DNA from: Verrucomicrobiia bacterium
Lineage (GTDB): Bacteria > Verrucomicrobiota > Verrucomicrobiia > Opitutales > Cerasicoccaceae
Direction: 5' to 3'
Assembly: GCA_030432235.1 (NCBI GenBank)
Contig: JAUIHT010000005.1
Location: forward strand, 310,001 to 374,000
DNA: 64,000 bases
This document shows, one piece after another, positions 8,202 to 18,334 of this stretch. How positions within the stretch are numbered: the first letter of the stretch is position 1; every line of letters starts with the position of its first letter. Under the pieces are notes generated by a model. It saw only the letters and a program-made list of their open reading frames with translations. It did no database searches and was not told the DNA's origin. A program made the position numbers and the translations under genes.

Positions 8202-11200
8202 TTGGCAACCAGGCACACAAAGCTAGGCTATCGGAAACTGCATGGCATCATTGCGGGGCTTTGCCTTTGTTTGCTTTCCGCCAGCGCTCAGGAGGAGTAT
8301 TCTCCGGCGCCGCGCACCAGCCTAGAGCATGCCCTGCACCTCTATGAAGGCAATTGGGCCGGCTCCATCGACCTGAACTCGATTCACGGCAAGGTGCTGG
8401 CTTCCATGCTGGTGGATAAGGAATACCGCCTCATCCGCGAGGGCAACGAAGCCGTGCTCCTGGGACGTTTCGAGTTTGGCAGCCACGGCAGCCGCCGGGT
8501 TTCCCTCTCCCGCACCACCATTGATGGTGATCACCTGCTCAATATCATCTCCCAGGTCGGCGAAGAAACGCGCTACATCGGGAAGCTCGAGGAAAACGGC
8601 ATCTCCTGGACCGAGTTGGGCAAACCCGAAAGCGAAAGCGCCACTTACCACGACCGCTTCCTGGAGCGCGATGACGAACGTTCTCTGGTCACCCAGAGCC
8701 GTAACATCATCAGCGACGCCCAGGGCGAGTCGATGACGGTCTTCACCACCGGACGTTTTCTCTACAAAGGCCCGCCCGGAACCGATCCTATCGACGACTG
8801 GCTCAATGAGCCCCTGCCCGGCATCCCGGCGGTCGCCGCCACGACGGAAGACATCAACGCTGTTCCCGCGCCTCCCAAAAACGCGCCCAACCCCGACGCC
8901 GCCCGCGTGACTGAGCTGACCAACCAGCTCCGGCACAGCCAGAGCGAGATTTCCCAACTACGCGCCCAGCTCGCGCAGGCTCGCGAAACCTTGAAGACCA
9001 GCCAGCAGGCATCGTCCGACGCAGAAACGGAAAAGGTCGCTGCCCTCCAGGGCCAGTTGACTCAACAGGAAGCACTGGTGGCCGACCTGCGCTCCCAACT
9101 GGATGAAGCCACCACGGCGGCCAAAGCTCAGCAGAACGCGGCTGAGCAGTTGAAAGTGGTGCAAAGCCAGCTCGAAAGCTTCCAGGAAGAAAACAACCAG
9201 CTTTCCACCCAACTGGCCGAAAAAACCACCGCGGTGGCTGCTGCCATGCAATCCAACGAGGCAACCTCCTCTCAGGTAACCGACCTGCAGAACAGCCTGG
9301 AAGCCGCCCGCGAAAACGCCTCCGGCCTCCAACAGCGTCTCGCCGCCGCCGAACAATCCCTTACCACCTCCAACGAGGAGCTGAAAAAAGCACAGGCCTC
9401 CCTCGACAAGCTCCGCACCGAGAGGGACAGCCTCAGCGCCGATTCCGCCCAGCTCGAAAGCGCCGGCGCCGCTCTGGATACCGCCAAGCAGCAGAACCAG
9501 ACGCTCCAGGAAAAACTCGATACCGCCCTGGCCAAGCTCGACGAAATGGAAGTGCTTCAGGCCAGTCTGCAGGAGTCCCGCCAACAGTTGGCCAGCGCCC
9601 AGGAGGCGCGTCAGCAAGCCGAGGCCGAGACCGAGAAAATTCGCACCAGCCTGGCCGATGCCCAGCAGGATATCACACGCCTGCAGGACGCCCTCGGCAA
9701 CGCCGGCGATGCCAAGGCGCAACTGGCCGAACTGCAAAAGCAGAACTCCGCCTTAACCCAGCGCCTGCAGGACCTGGAAAGCCAGAACGCCGATTACGCC
9801 AAACGCATCGCACAGGCTGAAACCAGCCGCCAGGAGCTTGAGCAACGCCTCCTCGCCGACGTTCAGGCCGCCCAGGACGAGCGTGACGCCGCCCGTGCCT
9901 TGTCCGATTCCCTCGCCAGCCGACTGGCCGACGCCCAGGCCGAAACTACCCGCGCCCAACAGACGCTTGCGGTCACCGAAACGGAATTGGCCAAGCAGCA
10001 ATCCACCCGCGAAACGCTCATCAGCGAGTTGGCTTCCCTCCGCACCCAGACTTCCCAACGCACCGAGAACACGCAAGCGCTCAAAGCCGACGCCCTCGCC
10101 TACAAGACCACGATTACTCGGCTGGAGGACCAGTTAAAAGGTTCCCAGGAAGCGGTTGCATCCCTGAATACAACGGTCCAGGAATTGCAGTCCAAGCTCG
10201 ATAAGAAGAGCCAGGACCTCGACGCCGCGGAAGCGGCCATCGCCAGCCACGAAACCGGCAGCACCGAGCAGCTACAAGCCCTTCAGCAGGCCAAGGTAGC
10301 ACTCACCGCCGAAAAAGATCGGGCAAAGTCCCTGCAGGCGCAAATCGACGCCACCCTTGAGCAGAGCGCCGAAATCAAGTCCCAACTGGAATTGGCGCAG
10401 GCCAATCTGACGGAGAAGGAAAGCCAGTTGCAGAATGCGCTGGAGCAGGCCGCCCTGGCCAAGACCGAGAGTTCCGTCGCCACCGCACAGCTTCAGGAAG
10501 TACGGTCCAAACTCGCCCTCAAGCAAAAGCGCGCGCAAGACCTGTCCGACCAGTTGGCCAAGTCCCAGGAAGCTTACGCGACTCTGTCCCGCGATGTCGA
10601 CGGCGCCACCGCCAATGTCGCCAACCAACAAATTTTCGTCCAATCCCAGGCCAAGCAAATCGACGCGCTCAAAAAGCAGTTGGCCGAGGCCAAGGCCTCC
10701 CTTGAGGGCATGGACACCCTCAACGTGCAAGCCGGCGATTTGACCGAGAAGGTAGCTGCTCTGGAAATGCAACTGGCCGACGCCCAGGCCGGACGCAAGG
10801 CCGCCGAGGAAGCATTGAGCCAGCGCGTCGAGACCGTGACCGCGCTCCAGGCGGAGAAGCAGGACATCGCCGAAAAGCTGGCCGAGGCTGAAACCAATCT
10901 TGTTGCCCTGCGCCAAGCCAACGAGCAGGCCGGCAACGAAGCCATGCAGACCTTGCGCAACAATTACGAAGAGCGCCTGGCCGGTCTCGAAGGCAAGATC
11001 GACGCCCGGTCGACCGAACTCGCGCAAGCTCAGGAGCAGCTCGCCAAGCGCCAGCAGCACATCGCCGAATTACAGCAACGCCTGGCTGATAGCGACGCCA
11101 GCATGCAGTCTCTCAGCACCGAGGCCGAGTCCCTGCGCGGCAAGCTGGCCAACCTTTCCAAGACCGACGCCAACCTCGCCGAAGTCTCCGGCGAACTGGA

Positions 11201-12824
11201 GAAGACCCGCACGCAACTCGCCGCCGTGGAGGAGTCGCTGGCCGCCCGCGAAGCCACTCTGGCCCAGGAAAGGGAGAAGTCCGGGTCCCTCGCCTCCATG
11301 GTCGAAACCCTTTCAGGCACCCTGGATGAGCGCGATCAGACTCAAATTGCCATGAAGGCTGATTACGACACGCTCAACCAGCAGATCGCCGCCCTCCGGC
11401 AGCAGATGGCAGAAAAGGACGCCGAGCTTGTCGTCGCCTCCACCGAACTCGAAACCGCCCAAAGCCAGTTGGCCCGCCTCGCCGCGGTGGAATCCGAAGC
11501 CGCCAGCCTGCGGCAACAGGTCGCCGGGCTGTCCGAGGTCGGGACCAAGGCGGAGCTTCTGGTCACGGGCCTCGAGCGCCTTCGTGTCCAACTGGCCGAG
11601 CGTGACAGCGAAATCGATCAGCTTCTGGCGACCAATAAGCAGCTCACCACCGCGCGCGACGAAGCCCTCGCCTCGCTGCAGGCCCTCCCCCAACTCAGAC
11701 AGGAACTTTCCGAACAGCAAAGCCGCTACGGGGAACTGGTGGCGGTGAACGAAAAGCTGGCCGGCGAATTGGCCGGCCTCAAGAGCGAGCGCCAACAGTG
11801 GGCCGCTCTGGAAAACCAGATCGCCAACCAGACCGCGGAGGCCGAAAAGCTTGTAGCCGTGGTCGAACAGCGCGATGCCGAGCTGGTCAAGCTCCGCAAC
11901 GCCGTTGCCACCCTGCGCCAGTCCACTCAGGGCTTCGAGGCCCAAAAAGCCCGCCTGTCACTGGCACAGCAACGCATCGACGCTCTCGAGGTGGAGCGTG
12001 CGGGTCTGCTGGCCCTGGCCGACCGGACCGCCCGCCAGCTCCAGCGCGGCGAGCAGATGGAGCAACGCATGCGCCAGCTCGAAAGCCTGGTCGCCCGTCA
12101 GGAGGCCGCCCTCGGAGCCATGCAGGAGCGCATTGCCGCCGCCGGTGGCGCGCCCGTCGTTTATCCCACCATCGAAGGCGCTCCGGTCAAAGTCAGCCGC
12201 GGCCTGCAGCCCGTCCCCGCCCGCATCCTCGACGTCCAGGCCGCCAAGAAAGCCGCCGCGCTTGAGCGAGCCAAACGCATGGCCGCACTCGAAGCCGCCA
12301 AGGTCGAGTCCATGCCCGAGACCGAAGTTTACACCGAGGAAATTGTCACCGAAGTGGCATTCGCCGAAACACCCTCTCTCCAAAGTACCCGCAAACCCGA
12401 ATCGGTGGACCTCTTTGAGGGCATTGAGGTCGACACCCTGCCCGCGGAGGCCGAACCGGTAGCCACTGTGGCTCCCCAGCCCAAGCCTGAGGACATTCCC
12501 GAATGGGCGCGTCAGGAGTTTTTGCAGAGCCATCCCAGCCTCGGGGGCAGCCGTCCTGTCTCGACCCAGCCGACCCGCCAGCCTCAGCTTTTTGTAGGCC
12601 TGCCCGCCCCCCAGCCTGTCGTCGAGCCGGAGCCACCCGCGCCACGCCAGATGGCCTTCAAGCTTTATCGGAACCACCGCGTAGCCATCGGCGAGACCCT
12701 GCAGGTCATCTGCGAGAGCTACGGAGCCTCGGTCAAGGAAACCCTCATGCTCAACGGCTTAAAGCGCCCCGAGCAAATCAAACCCGGCCAGATCCTGCTC
12801 ATCCGCACCTCCTCCGGGGCCTGA
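8202..12824 (+). CDS. giant coiled-coil envelope protein with C-terminal LysM domain
   Basis: The protein has 1,540 residues. It has a signal peptide ending at SASAQ (about residue 30) and then a beta-rich domain of about 170 residues that I do not recognise (YEGNWAGSIDLNSIHGKVLA onward). From about 236 to 1306 there is one almost unbroken heptad coiled coil rich in Gln, Ala, Glu and Leu. A Pro/Glu-rich linker follows, and the protein ends in a LysM-like peptidoglycan-binding domain (about 1487-1540, HRVAIGETLQVICESYGASV). The only in-frame start preceding the signal peptide is TTG at 8202. A role as a long periplasmic tether or scaffold fixed to the cell wall is inferred. No tight operon partner is seen. 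Confidence 0.88.
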   Translation: MATRHTKLGYRKLHGIIAGLCLCLLSASAQEEYSPAPRTSLEHALHLYEGNWAGSIDLNSIHGKVLASMLVDKEYRLIREGNEAVLLGRFEFGSHGSRRVSLSRTTIDGDHLLNIISQVGEETRYIGKLEENGISWTELGKPESESATYHDRFLERDDERSLVTQSRNIISDAQGESMTVFTTGRFLYKGPPGTDPIDDWLNEPLPGIPAVAATTEDINAVPAPPKNAPNPDAARVTELTNQLRHSQSEISQLRAQLAQARETLKTSQQASSDAETEKVAALQGQLTQQEALVADLRSQLDEATTAAKAQQNAAEQLKVVQSQLESFQEENNQLSTQLAEKTTAVAAAMQSNEATSSQVTDLQNSLEAARENASGLQQRLAAAEQSLTTSNEELKKAQASLDKLRTERDSLSADSAQLESAGAALDTAKQQNQTLQEKLDTALAKLDEMEVLQASLQESRQQLASAQEARQQAEAETEKIRTSLADAQQDITRLQDALGNAGDAKAQLAELQKQNSALTQRLQDLESQNADYAKRIAQAETSRQELEQRLLADVQAAQDERDAARALSDSLASRLADAQAETTRAQQTLAVTETELAKQQSTRETLISELASLRTQTSQRTENTQALKADALAYKTTITRLEDQLKGSQEAVASLNTTVQELQSKLDKKSQDLDAAEAAIASHETGSTEQLQALQQAKVALTAEKDRAKSLQAQIDATLEQSAEIKSQLELAQANLTEKESQLQNALEQAALAKTESSVATAQLQEVRSKLALKQKRAQDLSDQLAKSQEAYATLSRDVDGATANVANQQIFVQSQAKQIDALKKQLAEAKASLEGMDTLNVQAGDLTEKVAALEMQLADAQAGRKAAEEALSQRVETVTALQAEKQDIAEKLAEAETNLVALRQANEQAGNEAMQTLRNNYEERLAGLEGKIDARSTELAQAQEQLAKRQQHIAELQQRLADSDASMQSLSTEAESLRGKLANLSKTDANLAEVSGELEKTRTQLAAVEESLAAREATLAQEREKSGSLASMVETLSGTLDERDQTQIAMKADYDTLNQQIAALRQQMAEKDAELVVASTELETAQSQLARLAAVESEAASLRQQVAGLSEVGTKAELLVTGLERLRVQLAERDSEIDQLLATNKQLTTARDEALASLQALPQLRQELSEQQSRYGELVAVNEKLAGELAGLKSERQQWAALENQIANQTAEAEKLVAVVEQRDAELVKLRNAVATLRQSTQGFEAQKARLSLAQQRIDALEVERAGLLALADRTARQLQRGEQMEQRMRQLESLVARQEAALGAMQERIAAAGGAPVVYPTIEGAPVKVSRGLQPVPARILDVQAAKKAAALERAKRMAALEAAKVESMPETEVYTEEIVTEVAFAETPSLQSTRKPESVDLFEGIEVDTLPAEAEPVATVAPQPKPEDIPEWARQEFLQSHPSLGGSRPVSTQPTRQPQLFVGLPAPQPVVEPEPPAPRQMAFKLYRNHRVAIGETLQVICESYGASVKETLMLNGLKRPEQIKPGQILLIRTSSGA

Positions 12825-12921
12825 GGCTGGATTGCGCCCGACAGACGTCGCTTTTCCTTGTCGCGTTCGCATTCGATTGTTTTACGAATGCCTGTTCCCG
12901 TATAACTTTTCCTCGAATCCG

Positions 12922-12953
12922 GAACTTCTGAACACTGAACTCTTGAACTCCTC
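12922..12953 (+). repeat. 7/8-nt GAAC repeat leader upstream of coaE
   Basis: GAAC occurs at 12922, 12930, 12937 and 12945, spaced 8, 7 and 8 nt, ending 5 nt before the coaE ATG. The same motif and rhythm occur upstream of ctaF at 46103-46144. Upstream, the words GCATTCG and CGAATGC near 12869-12895 form an additional inverted pair. Confidence 0.7.
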
Positions 12954-13538
12954 ATGCGCATCGGTCTGACAGGCGGCATCGGCTGCGGGAAATCCACCGT
13001 CGGCGCCCTCCTGGAGAAAGCGGGCTTCCGCCGCCTGGACTCCGATGTCATCGTGCGCCAGCTTCTGGCCCGCGATCCGGCCGTCATCATGGCTACCGTG
13101 GGGCGCTTTGGGGAGGTCATGAGACTGTCAGATGGCGGTATTGACCGCGCCGCGCTGGCCCGGATCGTTTTTGCCAGTCCGGAGGACCTTTCCTGGCTGG
13201 AAGCCCTCCTCCATCCCCGCGTGGGCCACGTCTGGCAAAGCGCAGTAGATGAGACCCCGGAGGCCGACTGGGTGGTCGAGATTCCACTTTTATTTGAGAA
13301 AAAACTTGAAAATCACTTTGATTTGACCGTTTGTGTAACTTGTTCGGAAACGGAGCAGTTCCAGCGCCTGGCCAGGAAACAAATTAACGAGCAACAAGCC
13401 AGGGCACGCATGGAGCGCCAAATGCCCCTTATCGATAAGGTCAGCAAATCCGACATCGTGCTACTTAACAACGGAAGTTTATCTTTTCTGGAGCGCCAGA
13501 TCAGCCTGTTGGTCGAGCGCCTGAAAACACCTGCCTGA
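12954..13538 (+). CDS. coaE: dephospho-CoA kinase
   Basis: This enzyme catalyses the last step of coenzyme A biosynthesis, phosphorylating the 3'-hydroxyl of dephospho-CoA with ATP. The 194 residues match the normal length. The P-loop GGIGCGKST is at 8-16 and the DSD motif ([10 protein letters not shown]) is near 29. The CoA-binding [10 protein letters not shown] and the [11 protein letters not shown] lid segment follow, and [14 protein letters not shown] is the conserved C-terminal arginine region. The ATG at 12954 lacks a Shine-Dalgarno sequence. rho follows 64 nt downstream on the same strand. Confidence 0.96.
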   Translation: MRIGLTGGIGCGKSTVGALLEKAGFRRLDSDVIVRQLLARDPAVIMATVGRFGEVMRLSDGGIDRAALARIVFASPEDLSWLEALLHPRVGHVWQSAVDETPEADWVVEIPLLFEKKLENHFDLTVCVTCSETEQFQRLARKQINEQQARARMERQMPLIDKVSKSDIVLLNNGSLSFLERQISLLVERLKTPA

Positions 13539-13573
13539 GCAGACGATTTTAACGAAAAAACCCTCCCATCTCG

Positions 13574-13591
13574 CGTGGCGTGTCCGCCACG
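13574..13591 (+). other. hairpin in the coaE-rho gap
   Basis: CGTGGCG and CGCCACG form a perfect 7-bp stem around a TGTC loop, 11 nt before the rho start codon. There is no U-tract, so it is more likely a 5' leader element of rho than a terminator of coaE. Many rho genes are autoregulated through their leaders, but nothing here proves that. Confidence 0.5.
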
Positions 13592-13602
13592 TTCAGCTAA
13601 TC

Positions 13603-15573
13603 ATGAGCGATACGGAAGATTCACAGGCCCAACTCGAAATCGAAACCGAGGAAAAGGCCGAACCCAAGCCCAAGAAAAAGGCTGCCCGCAAGCGCGGTCG
13701 CCCCGCCAAGAAAAAGGCTACGTCAGAACCCACCCCGGACAAAGCCTCTCCGGATAAAGGTAACGACGACGACGTGCCCGAAACCTTTTCCGCCAGTCCC
13801 GACGATATGGACGACTATGGCGACGTGCAAAGCCGCCAAGCGCGCGAAAAGGACGACTCTGCCCGCAAGGACGATGCTCCCGCCAAGGAGTCCCGTGAAA
13901 GCTCGGATGACAACGATTCGTCTCAAGGTAAAGACGACGACAAATCCAGCGACGCCCCGGAGGCCAAGCAGCAAAACGACAGGCCGAATCACTACAAACA
14001 AGGGGGCAACGACTATAACAAGGGCAACTACAAGGACCGCAAAAACAAGTTCGAGCGCTACAAGGGCAAGAAGGACTTCAAGCAGAACCAGGGCGGCGGG
14101 AACCCGAATTTCCAGCAGGGAGGCAAAAACAAATTCAAAAAAGGCAAAAAGCCCAAGTGGCAAAGCGCGCCCGGCTTTGCCGCCGCAGCCGACGAAGACC
14201 TCGATCCGCCCTCCTTCGAGAGCCTGATCGATTGGGATCTGTTCAAAAACGAGTCCTCTCTGAAGGACTTTATCGGCATCAATGTCGAAGAGGACAAAGA
14301 GCCCCTCGACTACAACAGCATTTACGAAAAGACCCTCCCCGAGCTGGAGGAAGCCGCCAAGGAGGCCGACGTCACCTGGGACGGTGCTCCCAGCCGCGTG
14401 AAAATCATCCGCGCCTTCCTCGACAAGGCACATGCGGACAAGCAGCCGATCAAAATCCGTGGCATCGTGGAGGTGCTCGAGACCGGCTATGCCTTCCTCG
14501 TCTTCGAGCGCGACAGCTTCCGCCTTCGCACCGAAAGCCCCTTCATCGCCGAGGCTCTGGTCGAGCGCTACGGCCTGCAGCGCGGGCATCAGGTCGAGGC
14601 CCTGCTCAACGGACCCAAGGAAAACGAGACCTGCCCCTTCGTCCTGCGCGTCGAAAGCGTCATGGGCAAGGACCCGGAGAGCATCCAGCACCTGACGCCC
14701 TTCACCGAGCTGACCCCCTACTACCCCACCACGCGCATCGTGCTGGAGTCCGCCGAGGGCGCCCTGGGCAAGTGGGACAATATCTCCATGCGCGTCGTCG
14801 ACCTGCTCAGCCCGGTCGGTCTGGGCCAGCGCGGCCTCATCGTGGCCCCGCCCCGCACGGGTAAGACGGTCCTCCTGCAGGGCATCGCCAACGCCATCCG
14901 GGTCAACAAGCCCGACGTCAAGCTCATCGTCCTGCTGGTGGACGAGCGTCCGGAAGAAGTGACCGACTTCAAGCGCACGGTCAAGGGCGCCGAGGTCATC
15001 AGCTCCACCTTCGACGAGTCCGCCGAAAGCCACGTCCACGCCGCTGAAATGGTCATCGAGAAGGCCCGGCGCATGGTCGAGTGCCACGAGGACGTCATCA
15101 TCCTGCTGGACTCCATCACGCGTCTGGCGCGCGCCTACAACACGCTCATGCCCAGCAGCGGCAAGATTCTCTCCGGCGGTGTGGAGGCCAGCGCCTTGCA
15201 AAAGCCCAAGCGCTTCTTCGGCTCGGCCCGCAACATCGAGGAGGGCGGCAGCCTGACCATCCTCGGCACCGCGCTGGTCGAGACCGGCAGCAAGATGGAC
15301 GAAGTTATCTTCGAGGAATTCAAGGGCACCGGCAACATGGAGCTCCACCTCGACCGCGAGCTGTCCAACAAGCGCATCTTCCCCGCCCTCAGCTTCGAGC
15401 GCAGCGGCACCCGCAAGGAAGAGCTGCTCTACCACCCGGACGAGATGGCCAAGGTCTACGCCCTGCGCCGCGCCATGAAGGGCGTGCCTTCCACCGAGGC
15501 CATGGAGATGCTCATCACCCGCGTGAAGAAGACCAAGACCAACGCCGAGTTCCTCATGGGCATGGCACGGTAA
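13603..15573 (+). CDS. rho: transcription termination factor Rho with long disordered N-terminal extension
   Basis: This is a hexameric RNA helicase that ends transcription. It has 656 residues against about 420 in E. coli. Residues 1-200 are low-complexity, first acidic and basic ([17 protein letters not shown]), then Gly/Asn/Lys-rich. A helical Rho_N segment follows near 241-275, then a divergent OB-fold primary RNA-binding domain. The ATPase core is intact: Walker A APPRTGKT near residue 420, the [10 protein letters not shown] region, the Q-loop ([20 protein letters not shown]), and [14 protein letters not shown] and SGTRKEELL. The extension is a known type in Bacteroidota and Verrucomicrobiota. 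Confidence 0.97.
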   Translation: MSDTEDSQAQLEIETEEKAEPKPKKKAARKRGRPAKKKATSEPTPDKASPDKGNDDDVPETFSASPDDMDDYGDVQSRQAREKDDSARKDDAPAKESRESSDDNDSSQGKDDDKSSDAPEAKQQNDRPNHYKQGGNDYNKGNYKDRKNKFERYKGKKDFKQNQGGGNPNFQQGGKNKFKKGKKPKWQSAPGFAAAADEDLDPPSFESLIDWDLFKNESSLKDFIGINVEEDKEPLDYNSIYEKTLPELEEAAKEADVTWDGAPSRVKIIRAFLDKAHADKQPIKIRGIVEVLETGYAFLVFERDSFRLRTESPFIAEALVERYGLQRGHQVEALLNGPKENETCPFVLRVESVMGKDPESIQHLTPFTELTPYYPTTRIVLESAEGALGKWDNISMRVVDLLSPVGLGQRGLIVAPPRTGKTVLLQGIANAIRVNKPDVKLIVLLVDERPEEVTDFKRTVKGAEVISSTFDESAESHVHAAEMVIEKARRMVECHEDVIILLDSITRLARAYNTLMPSSGKILSGGVEASALQKPKRFFGSARNIEEGGSLTILGTALVETGSKMDEVIFEEFKGTGNMELHLDRELSNKRIFPALSFERSGTRKEELLYHPDEMAKVYALRRAMKGVPSTEAMEMLITRVKKTKTNAEFLMGMAR

Positions 15574-15657
15574 GAATGGCGAATGCCGAATAAGCAGGAC
15601 TCGCAAATCCGAATACTGCTACCTTTCGTCATTCGTCATTCGACATTCAGCCATTCA
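15574..15657 (+). repeat. inverted heptad repeats filling the rho-copA gap
   Basis: Right after the rho stop, GAATG, GAATG and GAATA start at 15574, 15581 and 15588. Before copA, the complementary CATTC starts at 15630, 15637, 15644 and 15652 (spacing 7, 7, 8). The two arms can pair over about 18 bases with one G-U pair and one mismatch, leaving a loop of about 37 nt. The arms abut the upstream stop on one side and come within about 20 nt of the next ATG on the other. Confidence 0.75.
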
Positions 15658-15674
15658 CGCTTTTGCATTTACAA

Positions 15675-18251
15675 ATGCAAAGCGCAGTCATCTATACCTG
15701 CCCGATGCACCCGGAGGTGCGGCAGGACCATCCCGGCAAGTGTCCGAAGTGCGGCATGAACCTGGTGCCTGAGGGCGAACAGTCCGAGCACGGCCATCAC
15801 GAGCACCACGCTCACGGCCAGGAAGCGCATCACGACTGCTGCGGCGGCCACAAGAAAGAGCACGAGGAGAAGTCTTGCTGTGGCGGCGAGAAGCATCACG
15901 CAGCAGAGCACACTTGTTGTGGTGGCGAAAAGGAGGCCAATGAGTCGGAGCACTCCTGCTGTGGAGGCGGTCACGAGCATCACCACAAACCCGTAAAAAA
16001 GCAGAGCGGCGGAAAGATTAAATATGTCTGTCCGATGTGTCCGAGCATCTGCGAGGACAAGCCCGGCGACTGCCCCATGTGCGGCATGCCGCTGGAGCCG
16101 GACCGGCCTGTCCCAAAGTCCGGCAAAACCATCTGGACCTGCCCCATGCATCCGGAGATTCGCCAGGACCACCCCGGCGAGTGCCCGCTATGCGGCATGG
16201 CGCTGGAACCGGAGGGGCCGGTTAAAGAACACGAAGGCCACGACCACGACAGTGAAAGCGCCATCATGACGGCCCGCTTTTGGTTCGCCACCATCCTGGC
16301 GGTACCGGTGGTGTTGCTGGACATGCTGCCGATGCTGGGCGTGCCCCTGGACGATTTCATCCGCAACACCGACAATCTCTGGTTGCAGTTCGTGCTGACC
16401 ACCACCGCACTGGCCGGGCCCGGCCGCTTCTTGTTCGTGCGCGGGGCCAAGTCCTTCGCGAGTTGGAACCTGAATATGTTTTCGCTCATCGCGCTAGGCA
16501 CCGGAGCGGCCTATCTGTTCAGCACCGTCGCGTTGATCTTCCCGGACATTTTTCCACACGAGTACAGTCATGGCGACGGCGTGAAGGTTTACTTCGAGTC
16601 GGCGGCGGTCATCGTCGCTCTGGTGTTGATGGGACAAATGCTGGAGGCGCGAGCCCGTGGCAAGACCGGCGCCGCGCTGGAGGCGCTCATGCAGCAGGCC
16701 CCCGCCGATGCCTGGAAAGTCTCCGAGGACGGTTCTGAGACCAAGGTCTCCCTCGATGAGGTCCAGGCCGGCGACACGTTGCGGGTCAAGCCCGGCGAGA
16801 AGGTCCCGGTCGACGGCGTCATTCTGGAAGGCAAAAGCAGCCTCGACGAATCGATGATTACCGGCGAGCCCGTCCCGGTCGAGAAAGGCACCGGCGACGC
16901 CGTCACCGGCGGTACGCTCAACGGCAAGGGTGGCTTCCTCATGCGCGCCGAACACGTCGGCGAAGACACCGTGCTGTCGCAAATCGTCAACATGGTTTCG
17001 CAGGCTCAGCGCAGCCGCGCGCCCATCCAGAAAGTCGCCGATCGTGTGGCGGGGATTTTTGTACCGGCGGTGATGGCGGCTTCCGTGGCCTCTTTTGTCT
17101 GTTGGCTCATCTGGGGACCGCAAGGCCAGGCTCTCTCCTACGCCGTGGTCAACGCCGTGGCGGTGCTCATCATTGCGTGCCCCTGCGCGCTCGGCCTGGC
17201 TACACCGATTTCCATCATGGTGGGCGTTGGGCGCGGCGCGCAGGCCGGTCTATTAATCAAGAACGCGGAAAGCCTGGAGCGGCTGGAGAAAATTGACACC
17301 CTGTGCGTCGACAAGACCGGTACGCTGACCGAGGGCCGGCCCAGGCTCACCGGTATCCGTCCCGCCGAAGGCATGGAGAAAAACGAGGTTCTACGCCTCG
17401 CTGCTGCCGTCGAGCAAGCCAGCGAGCATCCCCTGGCCGGGGCCATCGTCGCCACCGCCCAAGAGCGTGAATTGACCCTGCCGAAGGTCAGCGATTTCGA
17501 CTCGGAGACCGGCGCAGGCGTTCAGGGACAGGTCGACGGCAAGACCGTCCTCGTTGGCAAGCGCGACCACCTCGACGACGCAGGCGTGGACACTTCAGTC
17601 CTGCTGGGTGAAGCGCAGAAGCTGTCAGACGACGGCAACACCGTGCTCTGGGCCGCTGCAGACGGCAAGCTGCTGGGCCTGCTGGCCGTGGCCGACCCAA
17701 TCAAAGAAAGCACGCCACTGGCCCTGAAGGAGCTCCATGAGCAGGGAATACGCGTTATCATGCTGACCGGTGACGGTCAGGGCGCGGCCAAGGCCGTGGC
17801 GGAGAAGCTCGGCATCGACGATTTCATGGCCGAGGTCAAACCCGAGGACAAGATCGGCAAGGTTGAGTCGTTAAAAAAGGACGGCCGCAAGGTCGCCATG
17901 GCCGGAGACGGCATCAACGACGCCCCGGCCCTGGCCGCCGCGGACGTCGGCATCGCCATGGGCACCGGCACGGATGTCGCCATGGAAAGCGCGGGCATCA
18001 CCTTGGTGCAGGGCGACCTGCGCGGCATCGCGCGCGCCGTGCTGCTCAGCCGCGCCATCATGAAAAACATCCGACAGAATCTCTTTTTCGCCTTCATCTA
18101 CAACGGCGCCGGGGTGCCCATTGCCGCCGGGATTCTCTATCCCTTCTTCGGCATCCTCCTGCACCCGATGTTTGCCGCCCTGGCCATGAGCCTCAGCTCC
18201 GTCTCCGTGATTGGAAACGCCCTACGCCTGAGAAAAACGCGCCTGGAATAG
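15675..18251 (+). CDS. copA: Cu(+)-exporting P1B-type ATPase with three HMBD domains and CCGG/His repeats
   Basis: This inner-membrane P-type ATPase exports monovalent copper. The 858-residue protein begins with a heavy-metal-binding domain ([20 protein letters not shown], residues 9-28). Four CCGG blocks at residues 55, 68, 81 and 95 follow, set in His/Glu/Lys-rich filler, then two more heavy-metal-binding domains from about 119 and 155. The core has CPC in [27 protein letters not shown] and [16 protein letters not shown]. The last helices carry YNGAGVP and MSLSSVSV, the P1B-1 copper signature. ATG 15675 was chosen over TTG 15663. No regulator or chaperone gene adjoins it. Confidence 0.95.
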   Translation: MQSAVIYTCPMHPEVRQDHPGKCPKCGMNLVPEGEQSEHGHHEHHAHGQEAHHDCCGGHKKEHEEKSCCGGEKHHAAEHTCCGGEKEANESEHSCCGGGHEHHHKPVKKQSGGKIKYVCPMCPSICEDKPGDCPMCGMPLEPDRPVPKSGKTIWTCPMHPEIRQDHPGECPLCGMALEPEGPVKEHEGHDHDSESAIMTARFWFATILAVPVVLLDMLPMLGVPLDDFIRNTDNLWLQFVLTTTALAGPGRFLFVRGAKSFASWNLNMFSLIALGTGAAYLFSTVALIFPDIFPHEYSHGDGVKVYFESAAVIVALVLMGQMLEARARGKTGAALEALMQQAPADAWKVSEDGSETKVSLDEVQAGDTLRVKPGEKVPVDGVILEGKSSLDESMITGEPVPVEKGTGDAVTGGTLNGKGGFLMRAEHVGEDTVLSQIVNMVSQAQRSRAPIQKVADRVAGIFVPAVMAASVASFVCWLIWGPQGQALSYAVVNAVAVLIIACPCALGLATPISIMVGVGRGAQAGLLIKNAESLERLEKIDTLCVDKTGTLTEGRPRLTGIRPAEGMEKNEVLRLAAAVEQASEHPLAGAIVATAQERELTLPKVSDFDSETGAGVQGQVDGKTVLVGKRDHLDDAGVDTSVLLGEAQKLSDDGNTVLWAAADGKLLGLLAVADPIKESTPLALKELHEQGIRVIMLTGDGQGAAKAVAEKLGIDDFMAEVKPEDKIGKVESLKKDGRKVAMAGDGINDAPALAAADVGIAMGTGTDVAMESAGITLVQGDLRGIARAVLLSRAIMKNIRQNLFFAFIYNGAGVPIAAGILYPFFGILLHPMFAALAMSLSSVSVIGNALRLRKTRLE

Positions 18252-18334
18252 GCTTTCCGAAATCTCATTAAAATGAAACCACGGATAGCTGTTATCCTGC
18301 AATGCTCACGTAATGTCCCGCGGAAAATAAACCT

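Noticed and set aside
13723-15606. 627-codon open frame opposite rho
   Set aside because: Antisense shadow. Low-complexity Val/Leu/Gly text mirrors the Lys/Asp-rich rho extension. No domain is recognisable.
18252-18334. terminator between copA and the PEP-CTERM gene
   Set aside because: Only a 5-bp GGATA/TATCC stem without a U-tract is present, too weak to call.
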